Below, one piece after another: positions 11,676 through 23,096 of a DNA stretch of 64,000 bases. The notes under the pieces were generated by a model. It searched no databases. It saw only the letters and a list, made by a program, of their open reading frames with translations, and was not told the DNA's origin. Positions within the stretch are counted from its first letter, which is position 1. Each line of letters begins with the position of its first letter. The DNA comes from Cystobasidiopsis lactophilus. Its lineage: Eukaryota > Basidiomycota > Agaricostilbomycetes > Agaricostilbales > Chionosphaeraceae. Location: assembly GCA_001599975.1 (NCBI GenBank), contig BCIO01000001.1, positions 4,709,631-4,773,630 on the forward strand, read 5' to 3'. Both the position numbers and the translations under genes were made by a program.

Positions 11676-12475
11676 AGAGTCCAGCAAGCACGCCTCAGAA
11701 GCTAGTTAAGTTGAGCAAAGACGACCAGTGAGGAGAAAAGAGCGAGTGAGAGAGCTGAAGGGAGCCTCGAGGAACTGATGGTTAGAGAGGGGCGGCAAAG
11801 GACGGTGGATCAAGGTCAACAGCGGAACTCAAATGATGTGAGGCGGTCTGAGGGTGAAGCCTACGCCTGGAGCGACGCCTAAACCAGAAGGTGTTGGCGA
11901 GGTACGGGTTTGGACAGAGGGCGTTGGCGTGTCAAGAGCGTCCCCGAAGCGGGCTCGCGTTGGTACACCCAAACCGCGTCTCGCAGGACCGATCCCCTTT
12001 CAAAGTAGCGCTGTTGCGACGTGGGAGGTGACAAGGCTTGGACTGGGCGCGCCGCAAGAATCGTTGTCGACAGACGCAAAGGCAAGTTCATGCTTGGTCA
12101 AACGCACGCCGCAATCGCTCAAGAAGAACCCCAATACGATGCGCCACGAACCAACGTACACAACGGGGGGCATCAGACAGCAGCGCCAGTGCACAGGGCA
12201 AACAGGCCAGCATCGTCGAAGCGCATCTCGATTCAATCAATGCCATCTTCCGCGCTCCCAGCCCAAGCTATTGCATTTGCGATCCCTTGGGCAGTCCATG
12301 TAGGTGCTACTGAAGCCATTTCAAGTCGTCAGAAGCCAGCGCAGAACCAGCGACGCGGCCGCTGTTCGCCAAGCGGCTATTCGCGTGTCAAAATCGGTGC
12401 CCTCGCTGTCTTCCGCACCCAACCAAAATGTTATCCGGCTCATTGTTAACTTAAATCCTGTTTGCTATTCTGTAA
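11676..12475. other. intergenic region between divergent genes
   Basis: About 800 bases between the DUF1996 start and the transporter start. Open frames here (for example 11854-12303 plus) have no domain and unnatural composition. Presumably the two promoters. Confidence 0.5.
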
Positions 12476-14486
12476 ATGCCCTTGAAAGCCAAGGCGCGCA
12501 CCCCCAAAATGGCCGCCGCCTCGCAGGAAATGGCCCTGCAAAACGTCGCTCCCACCGCCGCCGCTGCTGCTGGGGACGTGGAGACCGCTTCGCCGTCTGG
12601 TTCAGAGGCGAAGGAGAGCGCGCTGGAGAAGGCGGACGAGGAGATGCTGCCCCATCGCATGGACGGCGGCTTTCGAGCGTGGTCCATGGTGTTCATTGGC
12701 TTTTGCGTCTTCGCGGTCGGGTGAGAACTCTGTTGCCTTTCTTTCTCGACGAGATATGTCGCTCATAGAGTCTCACAGGCTGGGACAATGCTATGCTTTT
12801 GGTAAGCGCCGTCTCACTTTCATCCTTGAAGGATATCTGTTTGACATGGATCTTACAGGCGTCTATCAATCTGCCTGTTCGTCCCCCCTTTTTCTCCCTC
12901 ATGTCAAAGACATGCCAAAGTAAAGCAAGGACGAACAGACGAAGTCAAATTCCCAACTTCCACAGCGACTGCCATCTCCTTCATCGGCTCGACTTCAGTG
13001 GCCATCTCCCTTAGCTTTGGCATCTTCGCCGGCAGGGCGTGCGAGATCTACGGCCACCGCGTCGTTCTCGCTGCCGGGTCGACAGTCTGGGTCGGCAGCT
13101 TGCTCGCGGCGTCGTGGTGTAATTCTGTCCCGACGCTGATTGCTACGTACGCATCTTCTTCCTCGTATCAGCTTCGAAGAGAAGATTCATCGTAGATGGT
13201 GTGCACAGACAAGGAGTGATGCAAGGTGGGCTCGCTTCCTCCTCTAGTTCAAAGAGAACTTCGGTCGAAGAACGCTCTCACAGGACTGGGAGGCGCTGTA
13301 GGTTGACCGTCTCCCCAAGCTCAATGAGCTCAGACCTGATCAGGCATCTACAGATGCTCTTCATTCCAGCAACAGCAGCGCCGTGTGTCTACTTCAAGAA
13401 GCGGATCACCACTGCTATTGGCCGTGAGAACGTTTTCCCTTGTGGTGGGAGCAGCGGACTAAGAGGTCTGACCCAGTGGCCGCTACTGGCTCTGGAGCTG
13501 GTGGCATTGCTTGGTGTGCGTTTGCGTCTCCCTTTAGTCCAGTGAACTTCAACCGTAGCATTCCGCGCACAGCTTTCGTGGCTCGCGGCATCTCCGCCCG
13601 GCTGAGCACCAACTGGGCGCTCCGCATCTCGGCCTTCATCAGCGCCGCCATTCTCGTTCCCTGCATTTACTTCCTAGAAACCCCCAAGAACAAGCGGAAG
13701 GCCATCAGAGAAGGCTCGTTTAGAACGCAGCTCCGGCTCTTCCGCCTCCCTCGGTTCTATTTGCTTTATTTATCCAGCTTCTTGACTGTCTTCGGCTACT
13801 TCACTCCGTTTTATTACATCCCTGTGTGAGTGGTCGGCATGACACGAAGTGAATATGAATTCAGATGAGGGTGCAACAGCTACATCCAAAAAGAGTGCGG
13901 CGCGGGCCCAAATCAAGCCTCGACCATCTCAGCCGTTATGTCCGTCGGCCTCATCATCGGCCGCATCGTGCTCGGCTACCTGGGCGACCACAAGATCGGC
14001 AGCGTCAACGCCGTCGTCATCGGCATGGCCATGAGCGGCGTCCTCCAGCTCCTGGTCTGGGGCTTGACCGGCCACTCACTGGCCGCCGCCTACGTCTTTG
14101 CTGCGCTTTATGGAGGGTTCTCTGGTGGTATGTCGCCTGCCTTTAGACCAGGAGAACAGAGCTGAAGTCGAAAGCAGGCTACATCGGGTTGTTTCCGAGC
14201 GCTTTAACCGTCTTCTTCGACCCGGATAAGCTGGCCAGTATCACTGGAGTGTTCTTCTCCAGTGAATTGGGTGAGTGGGCCTTACCTGGAGGTCTCAAGC
14301 TTGCCACTGAGAACGAGCGAAGTTGGCCAACTTTGCGGCGCACCTATCTCCGGAGCCATCCTCACCAGGACGGACGGACGCTACATCCCCTTGATCATGT
14401 ACTCCGGGTCCATCATGTTGGTGGGCGCCTGCTTTGCGGTCGCCGCCCGCTTCTACGTCGAACCTCGCCTCTTCGCCCGCATCTAG
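12476..14486 (+). CDS. monocarboxylate-type major facilitator transporter
   Basis: Likely plasma-membrane solute transporter of the fungal MCT-like (MCH) group. Exons begin 12476-12720, 12779-12801, 12859-12876, 12939-13146, 13209-13225, 13284-13297 and 13354 onward. They give the family motifs DGGFRAW, GLGQCYAFGVYQ, FPTSTATAISFIGS (first helices), QGLGGAMLFIPATAAP, ATGSGAGGIA and STNWALRISAF. In the C-terminal half come YFTPFYYIPV, VGLIIGRIVLGYLGDHKIG (motif A-like), LVGQLCGAPISGAI and the stop at 14486. The N-terminus is Ala/Glu-rich and cytosolic. Four of the first six exons are only 14-23 nt, an extreme fragmentation. Substrate cannot be told from sequence; yeast Mch proteins transport riboflavin or unknown substrates. 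Confidence 0.9.
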
Positions 14487-14848
14487 ACGCCGCCCTGTCC
14501 TGGTCTTCTAAGCTTGCACAAGGTGTCCTGGCATCGCCCACTTGGGTGCTAATGCTGCTCTGTAAGCTTTTAACCAATGAAAAAGTTTTTCAAACGCGCT
14601 TATAGAGGGATCGGCAACATTTAAGGCGCGTCGAAGGCACCGACCAAAAAACCTTGCTTTGGCCAGCACAAAACGCCCAACCCTTGGCAAGCCGTGCCCT
14701 TGTGCTGCCCCTCCTCTAAGAAAGCCATGCTACATGTGCTGCCTTGGCAGCGCCTTGTCCGGCCCAAAACCGGACAAAAATCCCTGCCTCGCCTCTGTCC
14801 CTGGCTTACCGCGCCAGAGTCAGAGGGCGCGTGGGGCTCGCTGCTGCC

Positions 14849-14855
14849 TATAAAA
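14849..14855 (+). promoter_or_regulatory. TATA box
   Basis: TATAAAA lies 99 bases upstream of the start codon of the small secreted protein gene, a normal distance for a fungal core promoter. Confidence 0.6.
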
Positions 14856-14953
14856 TGGGCGGCCAATTTCCCTCTTTCTTTCCCATCCAACAGCTCTCTT
14901 CCACTCCTCGCATCTTCTCACCACTCCAAACCTTTTCATCAACCAAACTCGAC

Positions 14954-15544
14954 ATGAAATCCGCCGCCGTCGTTTTCTTGGCTCTCCCGCTCCTCGCTCT
15001 GGCTGCTCCGCTCCAGCCCCGCGCCGGTCCTTCTGGAAGCCTCAACACCCCTTACGGTGGACAGACCATCGCTAAAGGCCAGCCGCTCCACATTGACTGT
15101 GAGTTTTGGGCAAAGTGATCACCTCTTGCAAGGCACTGAGCATTTGCATCCCCAGACACTCCCGTCCACAGCCAAGGACAAGTCACGACTAAGATCGACA
15201 TCGAGTTGATTCAGAACGCAAAGGCCGACATCCTCACATTCCCCGTGAGCTGCTCCCGCGCGCTCCCGGAGGTCCGAACTGACTTTGCCACACAGCTGGC
15301 CAATGGCTTGAGCGCCGCCTCCACTTCTAACACCATTGACGCCTTCTTCAACGCCATCACCACCCAGAATCCCGATGGCAACACCGTCAGCCCTTGCGGT
15401 TCCTACGGCGTCAGGATCACCGAGTACCAGACCGGAGTGAGCTTCGTTTGCCTTTGGCCTCTAGATCTTAACTGACAGCTTGCGTAGCCCATCTTCAACG
15501 GCCAGTTCCAGTCGGCGTTCCCCACCATCACCTTCGAGTGCTAG
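14954..15544 (+). CDS. small secreted protein, function unknown
   Basis: Opens with a signal peptide (MKSAAVVFLALPLLALAAPL) ending near a Gln-Pro-Arg site suggestive of Kex-type processing. The mature part is about 100 residues. Segments recognised after removing introns are TPYGGQTIAKGQPLHIDYTP, TTKIDIELIQNAKADILTFP, LANGLSAASTSNTIDAFF, NPDGNTVSPCGSYGVRITEY and FNGQFQSAFPTITFEC. Introns begin GTGAGT at 15110, GTGAGC at 15244 and GTGAGC near 15435. Two Cys remain and could pair. The family is unrecognised; a secreted beta-sandwich protein is a guess. A secreted gene at 54,136 has a similar length and style but no obvious identity. Confidence 0.8.
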
Positions 15545-15673
15545 GCGCGCCACTGCCAAAAATGGGCTGTCTGAAAACGGACCCTTGTGCTACTTCTTGT
15601 ACCCAACTGACGACCTTGTTACGACCCGATACTGGGGGCCTTCTCTAAGTGTGCTATGAATGCAAGAATGTGT

Positions 15674-17813
15674 CTATGCGCTGCTGCTGGTCATCTCCAT
15701 CTTCTCCTCCCTCCGCTTGAGCAAGAGAGCTTCTTGGTGCTCTGCGATCTCTCGGGCCACCTTGCCACGTCGGCGAATGGCATGCCCTTTGAGTAGAAGG
15801 ATGAAAGGAATTGGAGCGCCCAAGAGAGTGATGCTGGCGAGGATGCTGGATGCGACGGGATATGAGAGGTTGGTGTACATGGGCGGAACGAGGAGTGGGA
15901 AGACTCCAGAAAGGATCTGAGCGTGGATCAGTTTCCGAATGAGTGCCCAATCCAAGAGGGAGGCCCACGTTGCGTAGAAGACTTTGAGCGGCGATTGCTG
16001 ACGAGGCCCAGATCTCGTACGAATCGCCGACTGTCAACTCGGCATTAGACCACATCGTCACCGCGTAGGAAAGGTTTCATACGGTAGGCAAATGATGCGA
16101 GATACTGGAAGCCCTTCGTGAGCTCGGCAAAGCTGTGGCGTTCGAAAGGCAACTCACGATCGGATAAACGGCAAAGTTGAACTGCGCAGCGATTGAGATA
16201 GTTTCATTTGAATGACAAGATAAGCGGGCACACCAGAGTGAGAGCCTGGCTTTCTAAATCAGAGGCGGCCTTCAAGTGCTGAGAGGAAAGGCTCACAATA
16301 CAACAAACGATCCAGTGCACTTGCGGCCGCGCTGTCCAAGCAAACCAATAGAGAGATATTGGGAGCACGACACCGCCGACACAAGTGGCGTAAAGTCTGG
16401 ATTCGGGGGGCGCTTGACCGTTCGGCGACTTCGCTGCATCACGGTTGTAGAAGCGAGTACACCAGTGGCCAAAGAGCGCCCCTAGTGCTCCACCAATGAC
16501 AAAGGTGATGTAGACCAGCCCAGTCTGATTAGGTGTAAAGTCGAAGACCGTGAAAATCGTTGGCACAGCCGCATAGAAGATGAAGACCTGGCCTTCGGGT
16601 CAGTCTGTTCAAGACTGCTCCACGGAAGGTCAAGAAGCGCACCTCGCCCCAAAGGCAGCCCGACCATAGCGCTAGCGTGAATACTGGAGGGAAATCTCAG
16701 CGCTTGACCTGCCAAAAAAATCGAGACTCACCAATCGGTTCGGTAAAGAGAAAGATGACAGGCCGTGTGGCGGTTACCCGCACTTTCTGCCACATTGACA
16801 TCACTTGAATCTTCGAGGTGGAAGCCAAATGCAAATGGCCAGTTTCTTTCGTTAGTCGTGTTGCCCTCTTCTCCAAAATAGCAGAGCCGCGGGTCTCGTC
16901 CAGGAAGAAGATGATGACTAGGATCATGAAGCCGTTGAAGATCAGCTGAATCCACATGATCCATCGCCATCCAATCGCCGAGTTGACAAAACCTGCTTGG
17001 CCATGAATCGATTGCGCCATGGCTCGACAGTGAAGTGGAACATACGGAAGCACAGCGCTCCAAGACCTTGTCCACAGAAGATCACAAACGCAAAGCCGCT
17101 CATAGGGATTGCGCGCGCTTCCGCCTGCATAACAAATCAGGTGGGTCACACGACCGGCCGGGCAAGCTATTACGCACTTGAAAGACGTCTGCGACTAGCC
17201 CACCGACTAGAGAGTTGGCACCGCTTGACGCTATCCCTTGAATGGTCCGAAAAACAACGACGACAGCGATATTTCGGGCGAGTGCTTGGGGAAGGAAGCA
17301 AATGAGATGGCAGAGGCCAGAGTAGAGCAACATCGGCCGCCGACCAAATCTGTTCTAAATTAAGAGCACGGTCGAAAGACAGGAAGGAGGTACGCACTGT
17401 TCGGAAATGGGTGCGATGATGAGGGGAGCGAAAGCGCAACTCAAGAACAGCCCAGCGTTGGCGCCTATTGCGGTGAGCTCGGAGCTGTGAAGGGCGGGGA
17501 GCATAGTCGAGAAGCCTTGGCCATAGGCTGTTGCGTTGCATGCCGTCATGAGCGAAAAGAGGAAGGCAATGCCCACTGCACGCCACTTCCTGAGGATCGG
17601 CCATTGGAAAGGATCCTCCTTGTCTCCTAGTAGGAACTCGATGACGACCGGCTCCTCTGTGTCCCCCTTGAGAGATGTTTTGGTGTCCTCCAGGACCTTG
17701 GGGAGCTGCTTCAAATCATCCGGGCCTGGTGAAAACTGAATAGCCAGCTCTTGCACGCCCTCTGGCAAAGCATCCAGCGCATTTTGCCCTGCTTCGGGTG
17801 TCTCAGAAGGCAT
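15674..17813 (-). CDS. major facilitator transporter, DHA1 drug/polyamine type
   Basis: Proton antiporter-type transporter of the plasma or vacuolar membrane. The N-terminus is acidic and cytosolic and has DPFQWPILRKW just before helix 1, the position of the DPxNWP motif in Tpo/Flu1-like transporters. Motif A spans an intron (APISEQ + FGRRPMLLYSG). Other recognisable pieces are FRTIQGIASSGANSLVGGLV, GWRWIMWIQLIFNGFM, LDETRG (end of helix 6), IVFTLALWSGCLWGEVFIFYA, VYITFVIGGALGALFGHW, LPISLYWFAWTARPQVHWI and a final VPPMYTNLSYPVASSI before the basic tail RRREEKMEMTSSSA-like end. Several short introns interrupt it. Substrate unknown. Divergent neighbours leave only a short upstream region. Confidence 0.9.
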
Positions 17814-18071
17814 GGGAGACGAAAGAGCAGGCTACTATAGGAGCATGGGGCGTGGACGGAGCAGGACAAGAGGTGGCAGCGCTCGCGACCACTTCGCCTG
17901 CCGAAGATCGATTTTCGGCACACCACCCCCGCGAATTGAGTTCAGGCGAAATCAGGTCAGCAATGCCATCCAAACGTCGTCCTCATTGAAGAGCAGCCGT
18001 TCCGCATCCGAGCCTTGCATGCTCATCGCGCTTTGTGACGAGAGTGGAGGCGGACAACGAAAGCGCCAGAC

Positions 18072-18404
18072 ATGCTGCGTCTAACAATCCGCAAAGCTCC
18101 GCGATGCGTCTGTCGCATTCGAAGCTATAGCGCCAAGCCAGAATACCCTGGCGAGGAGGAAGGCAAGTGGCAACGCCTTGAAAGCGGGATCGCCGATTTG
18201 CTGATGACTTGATTGCCACCCTTAGCCAGGAAAGGCAAGCAGACGGGAGGGCATGTCGGTGCGAGGAAAGAAGAGCCATCTCAAGGCGCTCCGGGCAAAG
18301 ACTTTCAACCAGGGTTGGGCAAAGGCGCAGAGCAGGTTGGCGAGAAGAAGTCGTCGTCCGGGCCCAAGCCGCAGGAGGGCAAGGCCGGCAAAGGGAAGGC
18401 TTAA
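18072..18404 (+). CDS. possible small basic mitochondrial protein
   Basis: Begins MLRLTIRKAPRCVCRIRSYS, an Arg-rich, acid-free leader ending in an R-x-Y/S pattern like mitochondrial processing sites, followed by AKPEYPGEEEGK. Removing 18167-18229 (GTGGCA...CCAG, 63 nt) bypasses an in-frame TGA at 18210 and joins to a Lys/Gly-rich tail (GKAGKGKA at the end), 89 residues in all. The donor is weak and no family is recognised, so the gene is tentative. It fits neatly in the gap between two minus-strand transporter genes. Confidence 0.35.
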
Positions 18405-18566
18405 ACCAACCCTCTTGTAGCTAATGGTCAGTGGTCGGGTCTCGCAAGAAACGATGGCAGCCTGTGCCGTATGCATTGCAGAACAACCCCATCCATCATA
18501 TTCCCGCAAACGTTCAGAAGGGCCATTATTAAAGGAATCAGGCATGGCAGCCCTCTGAGCGTCCGC

Positions 18567-21068
18567 TCAGGCGGAAACTTTCTTCTCGTCGGCGGCGACA
18601 TCCTTGGGGACCAGCGCCTCCGGCTTAATCGAGACCCATTCGATCCAAGGGACCGAGAAGAGGACAGCCAGGCAGAGCGCGACGACTGAAGATGCCATGA
18701 GCAAAAAGGCTAATAGTGAAGGGAGAAGCAGCATACTAGGTGCGTAGTAGGTTTTGCGGAGGGCGTCAATGCCAATTTTTTCCAGCTGGGGCAGGAACTC
18801 GGGAGGGGCCAAATGCCTGAAAGCAGTGACACCAGACAGCGCAATCTAGGTGGTGAACATGCTTAAGTGTCCCGAGCCGAATATTTGACGAAGGGATGAG
18901 AACCAACCGCTTCAGCGTTCGGCAGACCTGGAACGGCAACGACATCCTTGAACCAGAAGTTGTTGTAGATGGCTTGGCAGAAGGAGAAGATCTAGGGTGA
19001 CAAAGCCAATGAGATGTGCACTTTGCTGTAATCAAAAGACGAAAAGTGGCTTACGACAGTGCCACCCAAAGTTTGAGTGAAGATCACCACTGCCGTGCCA
19101 ACGGGCACATCCTCTGGAGCAAGGACAGTTTGAGAGCTTCATTGAAAGCATCAGTGAGCATATTCAGAGGAAGAATCAGCCGAGAACATGGGCTTACGCC
19201 ACGAAAGGCATCTGCCAGCTGAGACCGCTGCCCCAGCCGACCAAAAAGGTGTATCCTGCCCAAGCGGCGGTGCTGCTGTGCTCGTCGAGGAGGGTGATCA
19301 GGCCAACACCGATGGCGAACAGAGGCAGACCGGCGTAGAGGAAAGGCGGCACATAGCCCACGAATGGCGAGATGGAGCCGCCAACAGCCAGCGAAGAGCA
19401 CACACCAGCGATCAAGGGCAAGAGCTGGACGCCAGAGCGCAGACTGCTCGAGCCGCGGATTTGGTAGCTGTCGGCTCCCGGTCAGAAGCGGCCTTTTGAA
19501 CAGCACACCCTGCACTCACTAGTACGCCAGAAAGGTAATAACGCTAAAGTAGGCTCCACCTATGGCAAAGTTCGTGAACGAGGCGGCCAGGACGGTGCGC
19601 TTCTTCATGATGCGAGGCGGGAACAGGGCGCGGTCGCCCAAGTACCATTCGACGGGGACGATGGCGATAGCGATCAATCCGAAACCGACCAACAGGCCGA
19701 TGATGGTCGAGCTGTTCCAGGCGAACTTGATGCCACCCCACTGGCAAGCGCAGAGGAAGCAACACAGGGAACCGAGGGTGAAGGCGGCGCCGATCCAGTC
19801 GAGCTTCTTGAAAGTGGCCAAAAGCTCGCCAATCCACGCGTTCTTGGCCTTCTTGACCGCAGTGGGGTCCTTGAAGAAGAGCATGACGGTGGCAATGGTG
19901 ATCGCTCCCAAAGGAACTGAAATGTTCGCCGTGAGCCTTCTGCCGATATCGTTCCCGAGTGGATCACGAAGCCTTACGGTTAATGTAGAAGCCTGCGTTC
20001 CAAGTGAGCAACCGCCTGGGCTAAACTATAAGTAGAGAAGAGGAAACGCACACCAGCGCCAAGTGGTCTTTGTTGCTGTATGCACCACCACCAATCAGAA
20101 ACAAGTTCCCTTCAAGATTCAGGCGCGCTGCAACATACTGAAAGCGCCGCCAATGAGCGGCCCGGCCACAGCTCCCACGCTGTAGGCTCCACCAATGCTG
20201 TTGCTCCACTTAGCGCGCTCGCTGAGGGTGGTGATTGTTGACACAATAGTCATTGTTCCCACATAGCTAGAGCAACATCGTCAAAAGGTTTTTGATCGTC
20301 ATAGATGACCACGTACCCGCCAGCCATGCCCATTCCAGCGACAGCTCGGCCGCCGATGAAGACGTTCGAGTTGGGGGCGACGGCGCACATCAAGCTGCCG
20401 ACTTCGAAGATGAAGATGCAGAAGAGGAAGGTCCATTTGAGGGAGATGTGGTAGAAGGGCCCAAAGACGGGCTGGAAGGCGGTCGAGGTCAGGAAGTATG
20501 CCGAGATGTCTGCGTGCGATTTGGTGAGCAAAGGCGACTGGCTGCAAGAAAGACAGACTCTAACTCACACCACGTCACGTCTGAAAGAGTGTGGAAGTCG
20601 TTGGAGATGGTCGGGATGGCAGCTGGGCACCCATCGGACGTTATCGCCTAGTTTCGGGGAAGCCTATTAGAAAGAAGCTCACGCGCGACGATGGTGGAAT
20701 CCAGAGCGACAATAAACACAGCTGAACGCGCATTTCAACAAGTGGCCATAGTGGGAGGTTTGCAGGAGGACTCACCCATGAAGATGCCTTTTGAGATGTA
20801 ACAAAAAGGATCGCCGTCGAGTCAGCATTTGGCTCCTCTTGTTGTCCCCCCCTGACAGGCGATACTCACCGACCATGATAACAGCAAACCTCATCCCTTG
20901 AGGCAGCTCGACGGCAGGCGTCTCATCCTGAGCAGACGCTTCGAGCGACTTCTCTTGCACTGATTCATCAGAAGGCGACGCGGTTTCTTGGGCGGTTTTC
21001 GGCGCCGTTTCTTCAGTGAGGGTGGCAGTCTGCGAGGGCACAGGAGTTTGGGCTTCGACTGCCGCCAT
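18567..21068 (-). CDS. major facilitator transporter, DHA2 (14-helix) type
   Basis: Drug:H+ antiporter-2 family transporter. The start at 21068 opens a long Thr/Glu-rich cytosolic N-terminus. Helix 1 (MVGIFMAVFIVALDSTIVA) is assembled from exons split by a 12-nt exon (20787-20776). It is followed by AIPTISNDFHTLSDVTWY, SAYFLTSTAFQPVFGPFY, GRAVAGMGMAGGYVG, GPLIGGAF, WRWCFFINLPVGAI, PPRIMKKRTVLAASF, LPLIAGVCSSLAVGG, GVGLITLLDE, SWQMPFVAVQTVLAPEDVPV and GTAVVIFTQTLGGTV. The last five are motifs of the second half of DHA2 transporters. The C-terminus ends in a basic tail (VPKDVAADEKKVSA). About 560-600 residues. Substrate not predictable; fungal homologues export toxins and azoles. Confidence 0.92.
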
Positions 21069-22126
21069 GTCTGCAAACGCGCTGGTCGTCGAACGCTGAC
21101 AAAAACACACCAAGCCAAGGCAAAAATTTCGGCGACATGTGCTCCGAGCTTCGAACTCCGCGGAGCGATCGCCGTCAGCCGGCGCCTGGGGAAGCGTGGC
21201 TCTCGCCAGCAGCCTTGACGCTCTTTCCTTTTGCCTGCAAGCCGCACGCTTCGAGGGTGGACGACAGGCCTTTCAGTCGTCGAGGCCTTGAATGGCCAGA
21301 AGATGTCTTCTGGTCCGGTTTCGACTTGACGTGTGATATTCGGCTACACAAACGACGCGACGGCAATGGCGCAGGCTTGACCTTGAACGACGTCCTCAAC
21401 GCATACTGTTCTTCGGTAGCAGTAGCTCTGATCAACCAATGCCTGCGTATGCTGGCTTCCTTTCTGTTTCGCTCAAGAAATACTGCCTCCTCTCGGAGTT
21501 TCTCCTGCAAGGTGCCACTTCAACGCTACTCCCTACAACTCTGTTCCTTGCATGCCTTCTCGTGCTACGGCAAGGCATACAACGCTGCTTGACCGAGGAG
21601 GTCTCAGCTGACCTCCTGACGCTTCACGCTTCTCTGGTTTTCAGGGCTTGTCCTCTCTCGACCGTGCTTGGGTGGCGACCGTGCTCTGCTTTCTATTCGC
21701 GCTGCTCCCCGACAGCAAGGCGGCTGCTCAACTTCCCTCAACCCGGCCAGCCGGTCTCCTGCGCTTTTCCAGCCATTTCGCTCTGTTTCGTTTTTAACGT
21801 GCCAAAGCCGAGAGCCTTGTCACGAATCTCGGACTACCTCCCTCTCTTCCCGTTGGGAAACTGTGCGCGCTAGTAAGGCGACTTTCTGCCAGCGCCCTGT
21901 CACCTAACCTCTCTCACCACCTTAGTTTTCCCATCAGTTCAACGGACTCCGCAGACGACTGTGACGGCTCTTCTGCGCGATAGCCTCTATTCAAATCGTC
22001 TTGTCTATCTCCCTGGCCTTGGCGAGCACCTGGTGGCGATCATCCCTTTTTTATCGGCGTTGTCCTTTTCTGCCCAATCGTCATTTGGATCACGCAGCCA
22101 GTTGAAGACCAGCCATATCTGACGGA
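21069..22126. other. intergenic region, no supported gene
   Basis: Between the DHA2 transporter start and the first cysteine-rich gene. Short open frames in all phases, no motif seen. Confidence 0.5.
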
Positions 22127-22525
22127 ATGTGCAAATGGCATGAGGTGTGGAACAAATGTCCGGGCTGCCAGAGGCAATGGTTGGCAGGGAAGCAATGGCC
22201 ATATATGGAAAACCGCAGCTTTTGTGCTTCGCGTCAGCATGCCATCAACACGCTGATCCCTTGGCGAAGAACTCCGGAAGCTCAAGCGTTCATACGCGTC
22301 TCGGTGATGCCGCGGTACCTGCCCACGCCAATGACTGTCGACCAATATTGCACCAGGTATCCCAACAACGTTTTGATGAACTATCTCATACACGAAGCTC
22401 AAGAACCGGACAAGAGACGCTGGAACCGAGTCCAAGAACACATGGCAGGGTGCGAGGTTACCGAGGGCAGCAAAAAGCGAACCCGTGACTATTGTACATC
22501 TTGTGCCGCTCAGCAAAGACCTTAA
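22127..22525 (+). CDS. cysteine-rich small protein, paralogue 1
   Basis: Single-exon 132-residue protein. It contains WNKCPGCQRQW, FCASRQHAINTLIPW, YPNNVLMNYLIHEAQEPD, RWNRVQEHMAGC and DYCTSCA. Spacing of the cysteines (CxxC ... C ... C ... CxxC) suggests one or two zinc sites. A second copy at 25456-25899 shares WN.CP.C..Q, FCA.R..AI..L.PW, the P-N-x-V-L motif, RW..... H.. .C and a final Cys pair. I recognise no named family. No signal peptide is present. The downstream flank is also shared with paralogue 2. Confidence 0.75.
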   Translation: MCKWHEVWNKCPGCQRQWLAGKQWPYMENRSFCASRQHAINTLIPWRRTPEAQAFIRVSVMPRYLPTPMTVDQYCTRYPNNVLMNYLIHEAQEPDKRRWNRVQEHMAGCEVTEGSKKRTRDYCTSCAAQQRP

Positions 22526-22720
22526 GAGGTGAGTCAAAGCCTGCCTCTTGCTGAACACCACTGAGACACTTCATAGTTCTACGTCTTCAGCTTACACACA
22601 CACAATACCCACGGCTATACTCGCTTCATGCCTGTCAATATATAGTACCGTCTTCCGATTTCTGCCAACGATTAGCCATACCTTGCGTCTCCCTTTCTTT
22701 GCAGCTGGCCTGCTTTCTTC

Positions 22721-22800
22721 CATAGATTTCATTTCTCTCTATATTGTACCATTCTTGAAATCCTGTAGCAGTTCGTGCCCCCTCTCCCAATTTTGCCACC
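22721..22800 (+). repeat. duplicated flank downstream of cysteine-rich paralogue 1
   Basis: CATAGATTTCATTTC followed by TTGTACCATTCTTG and a CCTCTCCC/GCCACC block recurs at about 26163-26242 behind paralogue 2, in the same order and orientation. The duplication therefore covered gene plus flank. Confidence 0.75.
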
Positions 22801-23070
22801 GACCATGAGCGGCGTCTCGCCAACTTTGAGGGTCGTGGCCCTGCAGCAGCTTGCTCATTGCCCGAGCGACCGCCTGCTTTCAAAAGGCGCTTCAACCCAT
22901 CGCCATCTCATCAACAGTGTGCCTGGCAAGCCCCAAAGGCAGGCCCCAGCTCCCAGACCCCAGCTCCGAGGCCCTGTCCGCTCAAAAGGAGCCCGCAGCT
23001 GTCAGACCTCGCCCTTCGCTACAAACGCTTCTCGCCCGCTCTCCTTCAGAATCCACGTTTCGCAAGAGCA

Positions 23071-23077
23071 TATAAAA
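23071..23077 (+). promoter_or_regulatory. TATA-like element before the F-box gene
   Basis: TATAAAA 26 bases before the ATG at 23097. This is unusually close, so either the leader is very short or translation starts further downstream. Confidence 0.4.
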
Positions 23078-23096
23078 GTCAAACGAGCAGCCCGAA

